A stretch of DNA of 64,000 bases from Volutella citrinella (GCA_034401135.1 JAWZSP010000007.1:434001-498000), one strand, 5' to 3'. Shown: positions 20,749 through 32,889, counted from the stretch's first letter. Translations and numbers: made by a program. Notes: generated by a model not told the origin, from the sequence alone.

Positions 20749-21613
20749 ATGTCGTCCCTAAGAAACGCCGTCGCACGGCGACCGCATCGAGAGCGCGCGC
20801 AGCCCCTCGAGCGCCGCCGTCTCGGCCTCCTCGAGAAACACAAGGTCAGCAGCCCGCCGGCGTCAACCCCGCCCTCTGGATCGACCTGGCTAACCCCCAC
20901 CGCAGGACTACTCGCTCCGAGCGAAGGACTTCAACAAGAAGAAGAAGCAGCTCAAAAACCTCCGCGACAAGGCCAACGAGCGCAACGAGGATGAATTCTA
21001 CTTTGGCATGATGTCCCGCAATGGGCCCGGGTCCAGCTTCGGCAAGACGAGGGCCTGGACCGGCACCGTGCACGGCGACCGCGGCAATAAGGCTCTCGAC
21101 GTCGAGACGGTGCGCCTGCTCAAGACCCAGGATATCGGATACGTCCGGACCATGCGCCAGGTCACGGCGAAGGAGGTCGCCCGCTTGGAGGAGCAGGTCG
21201 TGCTCACGCGGGGGTTCGATCGGCTGGGCGAGGACGAGGACGACGAAGACGAGTTTGACGACGAGGACGACGAGGAATTTGACTTTTCGGCACCCATGAA
21301 GCCCAAGGCGCCCCGAAAGATTGTCTTCATGGACGACGAGGAGCAGCGCGAGGAGACGATACAGACGCAACTGGACCAGGACGAGCAAGACCAGGAGGCC
21401 GACGACGGCAAGGACGAGGAGCACGACGCCGAGCGGCAAAAGTCACTCAGGAAACTGCAGCTGCAGCTCGAGAATGCGCGCAAGAAGCTAAAGGTGCTGA
21501 CGGACGCCGAGGAGGAGCTCAACGTGCAGCGCGCCAAGATGGCCAAGACGGAGACGTCGGGCGGCCACACACGCAAGGGGAAGAAGATTATGGTGCGCAA
21601 GCGCAAGAGATAG
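20749..21613 (+). CDS. UTP11: U3 snoRNP-associated protein Utp11
   Basis: Component of the small-subunit processome, needed for 18S rRNA maturation in the nucleolus. Two exons, 20749-20844 and 20906-21613, encode 267 aa. The N-terminus [19 protein letters not shown] and the block [19 protein letters not shown] are the usual Utp11 opening, followed by [14 protein letters not shown] central acidic run ([19 protein letters not shown]) and a coiled-coil C-terminal half ([17 protein letters not shown]) follow, ending in the basic tail [11 protein letters not shown]. The C-terminal basic tail is typical. It is convergent with the 606-aa gene, with 375 bp between stop codons. Confidence 0.95.
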
Positions 21614-21988
21614 ACGGAGCATTATCTTTTTCTCGGGGTCTAGGCGTTTGTTGCATTGTTTTTACTCATGCCCAAGGTGTAAAAATTGTTCGAGGAAGAA
21701 GGGATCATGGCGATGTTTCTCATTTTCATATATGCATTCCTCATTTCCACCGCCCGGGCTCGCGGGCAGGTTGCGGGCTTTCCCATGCTAAAAAAATAAA
21801 AGAAGGGCTAAACTGCTACTTTGATACCTCTTTAACGCCGCAACGAATGATGTCTAAGTTGTTACAGTTCATGACGAGTGTGTGTGTCTGTGTGTCCCTG
21901 CACTGGGTGTATCCCAAGATTCTCGCACTCCGATGCAAATGTTCCCATATGCAAATATATCTCTACTTTTGTTCTCTCAGTCCCTGAA
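21614..21988. other. convergent 3' flanks, no gene
   Basis: AT-rich with T runs and AAATAAA-like words (near 21793), consistent with the polyadenylation regions of UTP11 and the 606-aa gene. Confidence 0.6.
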
Positions 21989-23809
21989 TTAGTACTTGGA
22001 GCCCACGCACTTATACAAGCCCTTGAAGACCCCAGCAAAGCACTTGAAGGCAATAGTCAGGAAGAAGAGGAAGCACTTGAACAGGCCCTTGAAGATACCG
22101 ACGAAGCAGCGCAGCAGGAGTGGCAGCTTGTCCTTCTCCTCCTTGAGCCTGCTCTTGCCCAGGCTCTCGTCCTGGCTCTCGAGGTCGATCTCAAACGACT
22201 CCATCTTGCGACGCTTCTGGTCGCGCTTCTTGTCCTCACGCTTGGCCATGAAGCCGCTGAAGCGGTTCTCCTGCTTGGCGCCGCCGGCGAGTACGGCGGG
22301 CGGCGGGGCAAAGATCTCGGCGGCGGCCGGCATGTTCTTCTCGTCGGCGTTGGCGACGAGGAGGAGCGCTGCGACAGCCACGTCGATGATGTAGAAGGAC
22401 TCGATCTTGGACGCGATGCCCGTGTCAATCTCCAGCCAGCCCTTGCCGGTGCCGTCACGCGTCAGCTTGGCCAGGTGCTGCGGTGACTCGTGGTGCTCGA
22501 GTGTGTACTCGACCCGCGACCACGCGGGGGAGCGCTCAATGGTGACGCAGAAGGGAGTCGCCAGGGCAGGGTGCACGAGGAAGTGCATCGCGGTGTCGTC
22601 ATCCCAGACGAGGCGGGCGCACTCCCGCTCGGCCATGGCCACGGCCGCAGGGTCGTTGGCCTTTTCAACGGCCATCTTGGTCGCGGGAAGGGGCATGAGG
22701 AGTGCCACTAGCCCGTCATTGGGCTGGTGCTTGCGCGACTCCTCCTCGGTGGTGGTGTTGAGGGCTTCTTGCCAGTACTTTCCGTCTGTGATCTTCTTGC
22801 TGCCGGTTTCCTCATTGCTAGTGCTGAGGATACTGGTAACAGACGCATTAGGATCTGTCTTGGGGGCCTTGTATGGCTTGCTAGGGTCCAACCGCGCCAG
22901 TGTGACGTAGGCCGAGGCAGATGTTGGGTCTAGGCGGAGGTTGTAAAAGGGCTGTGTCTGGGAGGAGAGTGTGTAAACGGGCGCGTCCTTCTCCTGCGTC
23001 ATCCTCATGCAGTAGACACGCCCTTCTGAAGAAGAAGCTTTCCAGCCATTGGCCACCTTCCACAGGTTCTTGAGGTGTTCATTGCTGCTAGTTGGGGGCA
23101 CAATGGGAGCTTCTTGCGGCCTTCGAGGCCACTGAGTGTTGCCTCCGGGGCTTTGAGGACTTCGGACCGGGCTCCGTACTGGCGGGCTCCGGGGGTTCTC
23201 ATTCTCTTGGCGGCTGATGACGGCACGTGGGATGCGGGTAGGGCTCAGTTGCGTCGGCAAGTATTCTTGCTGATTTAGGGAGACTCCGTGATTATATGTA
23301 GGGAAGATTGATGGCATTGGCATCTCGGGGGCGTCATCTTCTGGGAGGGGCAGCTTTGCTATTGAGCTCCTTGCGTTATGCTGGACCGGTTGGATGTGCT
23401 GGCTATTTGATCGCACCAAGGTATTGGCTTGTGACAGAGCTGTATCTGAGCGTCCTGGAATGTCGGCAGCGGCCCTTGGTGGCTGTACCGGGATCGCTTG
23501 CGAGGAGCTAGGGCCAGCCGTGGTGGAGGGGCTGGTGTAAGTCGGTTGCCGCGGGGGCGAGTCGAACTCAACCTGGACGCGGATCTGATCTTGAGGCGTC
23601 TGGCGCCCGGGCTGGGCAGGCGCCCAATGTGAGGAGGAAGGGAGAGCGCTGTCGGGCGTCATGGCCCGACGGTCCTGAGGTGTAGGTGCCCTGCGCTCAC
23701 GGGACTCGGATCGGCGTGGTCGAGGTGTTTGGTTCCTGGACACGGGTGGCGGCTTGGACGAATTGGGGCTGGGAAACAAGGAGAAACCTCCTGGTGTAGG
23801 TGTAGACAT
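21989..23809 (-). CDS. uncharacterised 606-aa protein with Cys/Phe/Lys-repeat C-terminal tail
   Basis: A single exon. The first about 230 aa are Ser/Pro/Arg-rich and probably disordered (STPTPGGFSLFPSPNSS onward). A folded-looking middle (about 235-480) begins HLKNLWKVANGWKASSS and includes YCMRMTQEKDAPVYTLSSQ. It is followed by a hydrophobic strand/helix (IIDVAVAALLLVANADEK) and a basic linker (KREDKKRDQKRRKMESFEI). The last 40 aa are an odd hydrophobic-cationic tail with two copies of [RK]CF.G[IV]FKGL[FY]KC around FLFFLTIAFK. The tail could be a membrane-dipping amphipathic hairpin or a palmitoylated anchor. I recall related fungal proteins named 'acetylserotonin methyltransferase-like', but no SAM-binding motif is visible and I do not support that function. 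Confidence 0.85.
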   Translation of the reverse strand: MSTPTPGGFSLFPSPNSSKPPPVSRNQTPRPRRSESRERRAPTPQDRRAMTPDSALPSSSHWAPAQPGRQTPQDQIRVQVEFDSPPRQPTYTSPSTTAGPSSSQAIPVQPPRAAADIPGRSDTALSQANTLVRSNSQHIQPVQHNARSSIAKLPLPEDDAPEMPMPSIFPTYNHGVSLNQQEYLPTQLSPTRIPRAVISRQENENPRSPPVRSPVRSPQSPGGNTQWPRRPQEAPIVPPTSSNEHLKNLWKVANGWKASSSEGRVYCMRMTQEKDAPVYTLSSQTQPFYNLRLDPTSASAYVTLARLDPSKPYKAPKTDPNASVTSILSTSNEETGSKKITDGKYWQEALNTTTEEESRKHQPNDGLVALLMPLPATKMAVEKANDPAAVAMAERECARLVWDDDTAMHFLVHPALATPFCVTIERSPAWSRVEYTLEHHESPQHLAKLTRDGTGKGWLEIDTGIASKIESFYIIDVAVAALLLVANADEKNMPAAAEIFAPPPAVLAGGAKQENRFSGFMAKREDKKRDQKRRKMESFEIDLESQDESLGKSRLKEEKDKLPLLLRCFVGIFKGLFKCFLFFLTIAFKCFAGVFKGLYKCVGSKY

Positions 23810-25900
23810 GTTTGCGTGCTTCGAGCAGCAGGCTCCTTCTCAGAAGAAGTGTGGCGAGATGGCCGGGTATCTGATATCTGTGTTCTGATGTCCAATTGCA
23901 GGAGAAACGGCGACAACCAGGTCGAGAGGGGGTATCGTATCGAGGAATAGCAGCAAACGCGCAAACAACAAGCAACAAGCAACTAGGATTGCGGGATAGA
24001 TATTAGGGACAGCACTGCTATCGCTTCATTGTAATGACATCCGGGGTCGGTTGATGGTGTAAGTCGAGGAAACGGCGGGGATGCGTTTCTGGGGAGATGA
24101 GATGACGAGGGTTCCGCTGGAATCAGCGACGGCCGAACCAACAGGGCGAGGGTATTATACTAGTAGTATCCTAGAGCGCCAGGGCACGTCTCGGCGTGCG
24201 TCGCGGGTTTGTGTCTGTACAAGGCCAGCCTTAAGCGCTGAGCGGGTGAAGCAGGTCGAGCGGCTGCTGCGTCGGCCAACCGAAGCGGGGCCAAAAATAG
24301 CAACCCCGAGGAGGGGCGCGGCCAATGGGGGGAGCTATCACACTGCAGGCCTAAGCGCCGACGACCTGGCGGCCCTCAACCGGCGGCGAGCGCGGGCACG
24401 GCGATTGGCCGGGCCGTGTGTAGGGGTGACCTGGAGAGGGGCCTCTGGCCGATGGAAATAATGGATCCCCATATGAGAGGCGGCCAGCGAGAGCTCGAGC
24501 CGGGGGCGGGCGGGTGTGCCAGGACATGGCGAGTGGTGGTTGGGATGTGACGAGAGGTGATCTGATGTGCTGCGATAGGGCAGCGGGCGGGTGGGCGTGA
24601 CTGTTCTGGCAGGGACCTGGCAGGCCGTCAGAGATTTTGGCCGGGATGTCATCGTCGCTAGCAGAATATAGAAGTGGCGGGGCGGGAAGCAGTCAAGCAT
24701 TCTGCAGAGTGTCGGCGTCTGGGTGATGCTAGTCAGAAAGCCAGCGACATCGTGGATGCGCGCGGGATGAACGGGAGGGTCGTCCTGCCTGGCAATTGGG
24801 CTGTCGCGGATATTGCAGCTGACGATAATAAGTCGGTGCGGCATGAATTCGACTATTGCACGCACTAGTAGCATGTATGCACTTTGTCGAGAGTGGAGGC
24901 GCTGAATATCGCCCGTTTTATTGCCCGTGGTGTTGAGGTTGTAGCTTCAGGTAGGTTAGCGGACCTGCACCTGCCACGGTGTGTATGCGTCCCGTCACAT
25001 GTGCCATCACGGGACTTGAACAACGAGTGCTGGAAACGCTTGAATTAGAACTGGAAACCCTGTAGAGTCCATATATAGACATATCGAAACCCAACGGACT
25101 GCCGATGCATATTTCCCACCAAACGGTCCGCGGGTGCGGCCGTCCATGTGCTCTGCCCTGCGGCCACCCACCCAGGCCACCCGTTCAGGCCCGCTCCAAG
25201 CGTTTCAGCGACCGTCTGCGTGGCCGGCCGATCAGCACGCTATTCGGCGACGCCAGCTCCGTGCCACCAACGCCGGCCCTCGGGGCGACCCCACCAACTA
25301 TGCCGGCACTCACCGATACGGAGGCCGGATCCCAACGTCGCGCCTCGTGGTACTTGCTGCGTCGCCAGCTGGGTAGTCATCTATAGCATTGAGCCGCAAG
25401 ATGGGTTGTTGATGCGGCCCCGTCTGACCCGGCCTCGACTCCTGTATCAAGCTGATGGGTAGACTAATAGTTAACAGACGATGTACGTTGCAGAGAGCCA
25501 GCTGGCTGCGGAGCACCAATCTCTTCCAGTACCTGCTTCTGTGCCATCTGCCATATATAGAAACAATGAGTGTCTACGCATAATCCACACAGCCGGACTT
25601 TGCAGACGGACCGGGCCTGCCGCTGCCTGGCTTGATATTAGCACGCAACCTGAGTCTTCTCAACGCTGTTTAGTCTTGAATGCAGGTACCAAATCTGGCT
25701 TCTCTTATTTTACGTAGTATCGTACACGCTTCACCCCCAGCATATATGGTTTGACTGTACAAGTTGCCTCTCCCCGTGCAGAGCGGCGTAGATGATCATC
25801 CATGACTTTCCCTCCCAAAAACGCCCACCAATGCATCTCGCCTCGCCTTACCCCCCTTCACCCTTTCTCTCTCCGTGGCAGTCTCTCCCCCCGACCCCAA
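23810..25900. other. 2 kb gene-free region upstream of the 606-aa gene
   Basis: Includes the 5' flank of the 606-aa gene and the 3' flank of CMC1. Short frames on both strands show no family signatures. Two ACTAGTAGT words occur near 24160. Confidence 0.55.
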
Positions 25901-26472
25901 TCAATTACTTGGCCTGGCCTCGGGTATCTTCTCGCCACGCTTCTCCATCTCCTTCTGCCGCGACAGGCGCACGTGCTCCGGCAGCCCCCACCACTCGCGC
26001 ATAAACTCCTCCTGTGCGGCGGCCACCCGCCTCTTCTGCTCGCGCTCGCGCTGTCGCTCTAGACGCATCGAGAACCACTCCTCGCGCGCCCTGTCGTGCT
26101 CGTCTGGCGTCGCGTGCAGCTTCATGCAGTTGTTCATAGCCCGGTGTTCCGGGCGGCACATGAAGGAGACGGTAAGGTTTCGGTTGAGGGCACATTCGGC
26201 AAAGGCTAGGGCATAAAGGTTAGTAACTATATATACTGGTGTGATGGGTCTAGTGGCCGGGCTCGGGGTGGTCGGGCCAGTCCTCTGGATGGCATCACCT
26301 GAGCGACAGGCAAGGCGGCGTGCTCACCTTTGATCTCATCGGCGCATAGCTTGCGCACCCGCTGGTAGTAAACGTCTCTCACTTGTGATTCCTGAGAGGC
26401 AGACAATGGCAGCGGGTTCCGTGACGGCACGCCGAGCTTCTCCTTTGGCGCTGGAGGGTTCTGAGTAGCCAT
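25901..26472 (-). CDS. CMC1: COX assembly mitochondrial protein (Cmc1-type, twin Cx9C)
   Basis: Intermembrane-space protein that helps deliver copper to, or stabilise, Cox1 during cytochrome c oxidase assembly. It is imported by the Mia40 disulfide relay. Two exons, 26472-26328 and 26205-25901, encode 149 aa. The CHCH fold is plain: C43-x9-C53 (CADEIKAFAEC, spanning the exon junction) and C65-x9-C75 (CRPEHRAMNNC). The junction inside the first Cx9C confirms the intron. The N-terminal block LPLSASQESQVRDVYYQR and the C-terminal HATPDEHDRAREEWF are Cmc1-like. The charged tail (RLERQREREQKRR) is longer than in yeast. A Cmc2-type assignment is less likely given the N-terminus. Confidence 0.92.
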
Positions 26473-27972
26473 GTCGGCCGTGGGTTGGGGGGTCGGCGCG
26501 CTCGTCGAGGGGCCCGGATCGCGGTCAACCGGGTGGCAGTGGTTGTGTCAGAGATGTACGATCGCGTGAGGATGTGCCGTGGTCGTCTGGGTTCCGGCGG
26601 CGGGACTCAATGGTTGCAATTCCTCGGCATTGGGTCTCGGTGAAGCTGTCGGACGACGAGCTTGCAATGAGGCCATGGCTGGCTGGGCGGCAGAATGGTT
26701 GACCGCTTGCCTATCTGGGCGGGCTCCAAGAACATGCCACCCCAGCGTGGCAAGTGCGGGTCAAATCTCACGCAAATCTTCTCACCACGAACCAACAAGA
26801 GCTTGAAACAACTTCAATCCTTGGCTGGTATAGTCCAAGATGATACTTGGCTGAATCTTGGATCAGTACCCTCAAACCTCCAACATTGAATTGTCATTTA
26901 TTCGGCATTGCTTGAATTGTGATGACCCCACATTTTATTCTGGGCGTCTTGGCCTACGCTGCAGCACACACTGCAGCCACTGACTGTAGTCAATGACAAC
27001 TCCGCCCTCTAAAGCTGAAATAGAGCCAGGCGTGCGGCTGTTTTTCAACGGTTTGCAACCTCTTCGCAGTCCGCCAGCTCTAAATTTGGCTACGTCATGA
27101 TTATAAGTTAGGAGCGAGTCAGATTGGGTGACTTTGGGACAATATTCACAGGCTTAAGCCGCTGCACATATCGCGTGCGAGGCCTGATGTGCAGATGCAC
27201 CAAGGCACAAATACTCTGAGGACTGTGTCTATATCCATGGCAGACCTCGAATCTTTTGTCTCTGTTGGCTGTTTCCTGAGAAACCGTTGTCTTGAAAATT
27301 GCGAAGCGCTGGTTCTTGCCTGAACAGGAAGCCTACGAAGTTCTCACGCTCAAGGCGACCGGTGATGTTCTTGTTTGAGAACTGACCTCAACCCGCAATG
27401 CCATTTTTATTGTTTATTTACATACTTTTATTGGTACTCTGCCGACTCGGATTGGCCCAGTTCCGCCACATGTTTCAGGCTTGTGCATGATGTTGCTTGC
27501 AGGTGATGGTGGCTGCATACATGTAGGTACCATCTCAACCAGGCTCATCTCTGTGCAGCACAGCGGCAAAGGGTCTACCACTCCGAATAAAGTCCAGTCC
27601 AAATCAGATCGATATATGTGATGTCAACAGGCATCCTGGACACGCAACACCAACCAAGACACGCCAGCCGCGAAACCGCCGCGTGGGCGGCTGCAGACAA
27701 AGACACAAGAGACACTGATCAGGGAGGCAATGCGACAGGTGCGAGACAATTATGCTTATGATTGATGATATGTGAATATAATTTGTATCGTGTTTTATCA
27801 ACGGGTATCCACCACTTGTCTGTGTTTCTAGCAGCTCCCCGACTTGTTGTCAATCCTTGCAGCTGTTCCCATGGATATCACTTAAAACTCCATGCGCCTT
27901 GAAATCGTCAACCCATTAAATCCTCCAAAGCCGTATTTTCTCACAACTATCTGCCTCCAGAGCAACAGCCCC
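26473..27972. other. 1.5 kb intergenic, no gene seen
   Basis: CMC1 promoter at the left end and the 3' flank of the MARVEL gene at the right. Nothing recognisable on either strand. Confidence 0.55.
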
Positions 27973-29058
27973 TTATTTGGGAAGGGGCGAGACGGTGTTG
28001 GGAGGGGGAGTGGTGTAGCTGGGGGTCGAGTCGAGCTCACTGCCGGCGGGAGGGGGAGGCGTCTGGAACTGCTGAGGGGGAGGAACCTGCTGGAACTGAG
28101 GGGGAGGGACCTGCTGGAACTGAGGAGGAGGAACCTGCTGGAACTGGGGAGGGGGCTGCTGGAACTGCTGCTGCTGCTGGTCCTGGGGCGAGTAAGGGGC
28201 GCCGGGAGGAGGGTAGGCAGAGTTCTGCTGGTAGGGGCTCACGGGCTGGACGTAGGGAGGCTGGACGAACTGGCCCTGGACGGGGACGGGCTGCTGGACC
28301 TCCTGGTACTGGGGAGTGCCGGCGACGGGCTGGGGCTGGACGGCCTCGGTCTGGGGCTTGGTCTCCATCACGACGTTCTCGACGGCAGGGGTGCTGGTGT
28401 CCTTGACACCACCGCCGAAGCGGCCCTGCTTGCGACCATTGATGAGGGCGAGGACGGCGAAGACGAAGGTGGCAACGAAAAGGAGCCTGTAGTTGAGATG
28501 GGTTAGTCAAGAAGTTCTTAACGATAGCTGTGTAAAGCGCCTGACTCGGGGATTCTTACCAGACGAGGGCGCCGATGCCAGCGGTGGCAGCGAAGACGGC
28601 AAGGCCGGTATCATAGAGCACGACGGCACGCTTGCGGTAGCAGTAGATGCCATAGCAAGTAACGCGCCAGACGAACTTTCCGCGCCTAGCAGCGGTCGCG
28701 GCAAAGGTGGCGAGCCAGAGGATGACAAGCAGGCCATCGACGGCGAGGACGGCACCAATGTGGTACAGGTTGGGCATGATTCGCTCAGAGACGAGAATGT
28801 AGGCGACGCCGATCCAGGTGAGCACCGACTAGAGGGGAGAGCAGTTAGCACGGGCTCACTCGATTAGGGGAGCTGGTGGGAGCTTACCACGGCGACACAG
28901 AGGGCAGACTCCTCGACAAGGACGCTGTTGAGGATCCAGGCGGACAGGCCGAGGATCACGACGGAGAGGAGGACCTGGGCACCACGGAGGATGATGACCC
29001 AGAGGGGAGAGCGGACGATGTGGTCGCCCGCGGGCTTTGCGGTGGTGGTGGTGTCCAT
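27973..29058 (-). CDS. MARVEL-type four-helix membrane protein with Pro/Gln repeat tail
   Basis: Three exons, 29058-28888, 28828-28560 and 28486-27973, encode 317 aa; frame is kept at both introns. Four membrane segments are seen: about 18-42 (PLWVIILRGAQVLLSVVILG), one starting VLTWIGVAYILV, one starting HIGAVLAVDGLLVILWLAT, and one spanning the second intron (FAATAGIGALVWLLFVATFV). This layout fits a MARVEL domain, a family linked to membrane-apposition sites. The cytosolic C-terminus is Pro/Gln-rich, with PPPQFQQV repeated three times. The start MDTTTTAK is preferred because upstream in-frame Met codons would prefix it with unrelated sequence. A TATA-like element lies about 150 bp upstream. 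Substrate or partner unknown. Confidence 0.9.
28076..28155 (-). repeat. 24-bp tandem repeat coding PPPQFQQV
   Basis: Three consecutive units plus a partial unit inside the MARVEL protein tail. The units are nearly identical at DNA level, so repeat number may vary between strains. Confidence 0.8.
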
Positions 29059-31825
29059 GATGTTGATGGCACTCAAGTGATGTTGGTGTTGGTAGTCGTG
29101 TAAGTCGGGGATGATGCCGGAGCCTTGGAGATACAATTACTGCAGACTCGCACGAGACAAGACAGGAACAACAAACAGCGACATGCGTGGGAGCGGCGGC
29201 TTGGCACAACTTATATGAAGGGCGTGTGTGTGTACATGTGCTGGCTGGTTCCCTAATTGATCAGAATCTTGCCAGACAAGGCTCCGTCATCCCTTGCCTG
29301 ACGCCTCCCGTACCCGCTGGCCCATTGAGCGGACCAGCCAGGCGAGCGCCCGGCGCCCAAAGCAGCCAGGGCAAGGCAGAATGGCAGATTGGCAGCGGGC
29401 TGAGGCGTCCTCGAATCTGGGCGCTACGGCGGGGAGCTTGCGCTAGCGCCTTCAGCCGCACGCACATGGTGCGCATCTGGCGCGGCCACGATGAAGCCAT
29501 CCCGGCCACTCAGGCGTTGCGGCCGTCTGGGCCAAGTGGGCCGCCGCCGACGGCACGGCTGTCTACTGTGACTCCGCGTCCTGCAATTAGAACGGGTAGC
29601 CAGGCCATCTGTCTAATGGTGTACCGCAGTTGGCGTCGATGACCAAGAAGCTGGATGTGCTGAGGCGTCAAAAAGGATCGCAAGCCCAGCGCCGCACAGG
29701 CTGAAGACTGTGTGTCCGCCCGTGTTCCTGCTCGCCTGGCCTAGACGACGCCTCCCCTCTGAATCATCGAAAGACTCGTCGTTTGGATTGCTTCTGCACG
29801 ACCCACGCAGAGGGCGGCGGCGGCGGCTTGTGGCTTGCAGAGGGTCCTGAGAAGGATGAGAAGACGGTATCCATGACCCCTGATGCCCGATTCGGCAATG
29901 CGGCACCACTCACAGCAGCCGGGAGGAATGAGACGCTGCGCTGCAATGCACCAATGGTGCCCAAACGCACAGGCGAGGCAGCGAAGGGCAACAATGCAAG
30001 GGCTGAAGAGGTGTGTGGATGGGGAGATGGGGACGTGAGAGAAACGGGCTACGAGTGCGAAAGGCGCTGACACGGACAGGGGAGGACTTGTTCATCGTTG
30101 CGACACGCTCCATCGTAATTTATCCCATCCCACCGGGGCTCTGACTTGGCTTCGTACGTGATGTGACTTGGCCATGGACGCAGGGCCAATAAATGCGACA
30201 TGGTGCGACCACGGGGTCTCGATTGTCGCCATGTGCCAGCCTCCAATCCTTCGTCGCGCCCGGACAGGTTCCTAACTCCAGGCGGTGGCAGCAAGGTGCC
30301 CTCCTCGGGTGTCTGCCCTTGGCCCTTTTTCAGCTCTGCCGTGCAGGGCCCCGGCATTCTCAATTCTATTCATCAATTGCCTGGGCGCCTGTGTGTCGTC
30401 AGCCCAGCAGCCGTAGACTAGGCCCGCTCTGGTCGCAGCCTTTTCGGGTTGCATCCCTGGCTTAGACAAGGGCCGCCCATCTAGCATCGAGCCAGCAAGT
30501 ATTTCAATAGCGGTATCACCTGGATGCTATCATGGGCGTACCGCCTTTTGCAGAGGCATTCCAGTTCACACTTGGTGGGCGGTGCACTGTGCGGCCGGTC
30601 TTAACCCCGTTGTCCATTTGAAACTCCCAAACACTCTATAGTGCATCCCCTCATTGACCAAATGGTACGTGAACCCTGACACACAGGCCGTCACCCCTCT
30701 CACGGCTTCCGAGAACCCTGAGAGTGCGGAACCTGCACCGCCATGAGCGGAAACACGTCACTGTCGATCATGTTTAGACGCAGCATGTCCGTCCAACTAG
30801 TACTGCGCAGGGCTTGTGACCGAAGCAGTCTTCAGTTGGGAGCGAGCAGTGTGTACGAATTACTCAGTCGCAGGTGCACTCATTGTGCCAAATCTCATGT
30901 CATTCTCAACGAGACCGCCCGAGGCACGGTGCACAGCCCGATGAAACAAACTATTGAAATCTACACAGTAAACATGATTAATTACTCGTACTCGTCAGAG
31001 TCCTAGAGGCTAGCCGCTGGTGAATGCGCTGGACAAGGACATGGGCTCAATGCTTGCAGCACGCACTGTTCATCCTCCGCCCAGGCCCCAAAGACCTTAA
31101 CCACGGCATCCCCAAGGCATATTTTCCCCGGCTGGGCTCCACTCAACATGCACTGGGTCGTGCCGTTGACCTCTGCTCTTGGCGATGCCCAATTCTCGAC
31201 GACGGGTGCGGCCACTGGGTCGCTGTTTGACATGCTCGGAATTCCGAACTTTGCGCTTGTAGGGCTCCCAAACGGTTCCCCAAACCTAGTCTCTGCCGCA
31301 GTGGTGCGCCGTTGCGCCCCTGTCGCACGGCATTTGCGAACCGGGCCGCCTCGTCCTGATTTGCAGGAGTTTCGTCTCCGCGCAAGGCGACCAAGTGGCG
31401 TGGCATGGGCCAAAGGCAGCCCCATACATTTGACAGCTGCGCAGACCGGCACCCCAGCCTTGCCCACATCACGGGTTTGCCTTTTTAGGTCCATTGCCGA
31501 TACTGGGCCTCGCAGCTAAGCCAGGCCTTACGGTTCGTGGCCATTGATTCGTTCATTATGCTCTCCCGATAGCCAGCATCGGGCATTTTCTCATTCCGGG
31601 GATAGGGTGCCATTTCCTTGCTGGCAATCCAATTACTCTGAGCCGGCGTTTCTCCTTGGAGTTCACTGCCTCTTTAGCAGTGGTGCATGGGTGTAATTAT
31701 TTGTCGACGGCTCTTTCCGACATGGCCCATAGCGATTCGTCCCATCAGCCTTGTTTCCTGTGTCCACATAGACTTGCGCCCACCGCAGGAAGCCACCTTG
31801 AATCATTGCCAACCCTGCCACCAAC
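29059..31825. other. 2.8 kb gene-free region
   Basis: Carries the MARVEL promoter at its left end. A 163-codon minus-strand frame (31003-31494) and an overlapping plus-strand frame have no family features and are not supported. No RNA gene recognised. Confidence 0.5.
29208..29217 (-). promoter_or_regulatory. TATA-like element of the MARVEL gene
   Basis: Reads CATATAAG on the minus strand, about 150 bp before the start codon, with a short leader between. Inferred core promoter. Confidence 0.45.
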
Positions 31826-32889
31826 CTAAAGATTTCGCCCGGTAGTTAGGCCATATGCAATATCTTCAAATTGTCCCGTGAGACCTTGCTGCTGATCCGA
31901 CAGCCTCGCTCGAACCATCTCTGTAAACTCGGCATTTCCAGACTGCTCTCGCAGGACTGCTTGCTCAAACCCGGGTGGATACACACCAGCGCAGCCCCAA
32001 TCAACGAGCCACACCTTCTCATTCTCATCCAGTATGAGGTTTCTCGGCGCAATATCCTGGTGAGTAAAGACCAAATCTTGGAATCGAAACCTCGGCGTGT
32101 CGGGGCCCAGCTGCTTGACCATGATACAGACATCAATCTTGTGATTGCACCAAGCTTCGAGCTCTTCTAGCGTGTTGAATGGCCCGGCACCGTAGTCAGT
32201 GAACCAAGGGCCCTGAAGCTTCTCGCCATGGCACCGCCCAAGGGGTCCTGGAGGGAGATCTTCAAGTAAGACGGACTGCATCTTGTTGATCATGTCGGCG
32301 ACCTGCTGTGCCACCGACTCTTGCGACCTCTTATCGAGCCGACTCCAGCAGGCCTCCACTGTCGGCCCTTCAATGTAATCCATCATGATGAAATGGTTCT
32401 TGACCTCCTTCGCCTCGAAACTGTCGAGGACGTTTGCCTCGAATGTCCGAGACACTTTCGGGACTGGCAGATGTAGGACGTCAGATGCGAACGTCATATT
32501 CTCTGACTCGCTCTTTGAGATTCCCGTCCCCCCCTTGATGACTAGAGACTTGGAAACGCGTGTGACTTTCACATCGCCATAGTGATAGAGTCGTGGCGCA
32601 GAGGCGTGGATTTGGAATAGTTCACCATCAGATAATGAAGAGATATCTTGGCCCTCGAGAGGGAATGGATAGCTTTCATCAACTGATTGGGGCTACTTGG
32701 CCGTAAGCATAAAATTTTAGCAGTTGCACATGTCATTTGAGGTCATGATCGTACGTCTTGATAGGGATGAAGGAAATCCGGACCAGGTGCTGGCGGTTCT
32801 GATTCTGTTTGGCGAGCAGGCTGTTCGGGTTCCACCCGTTCCCTGGCGCCGTATCTCGCTCTCAATTGTGTCGAAAGGGATGAACCCAT
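31826..32889 (-). CDS. aminoglycoside-phosphotransferase-like kinase (APH/choline-kinase fold)
   Basis: Probable small-molecule or protein-independent kinase of the fungal APH superfamily. Two exons, 32889-32755 and 32692-31826, encode 333 aa. The intron (GTACGA..AAGTAG) is phase 0 and removes an in-frame stop. Without it the frame would lack an ATG and the family's N-terminal strand. Seen motifs: RVSKSLVIKGG (nucleotide-binding strand with Lys), HFIMMDYIEGPTVEACW (hinge), HQDIAPRNLILD (Brenner motif with catalytic Asp and Asn) and LVDWGCAGVYPPGFE (metal-binding Asp). All catalytic residues are present. The first exon adds a Pro/Glu-rich leader (about 45 aa). Substrate unknown; fungi have many such genes, often strain-variable. 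It is next to an AT-rich scar. Confidence 0.85.

Noticed and set aside
31003..31494. 163-codon minus-strand frame between the MARVEL and kinase genes
   Set aside because: No signal peptide or family motif, an equally open frame lies on the opposite strand, and GC-rich composition explains both.
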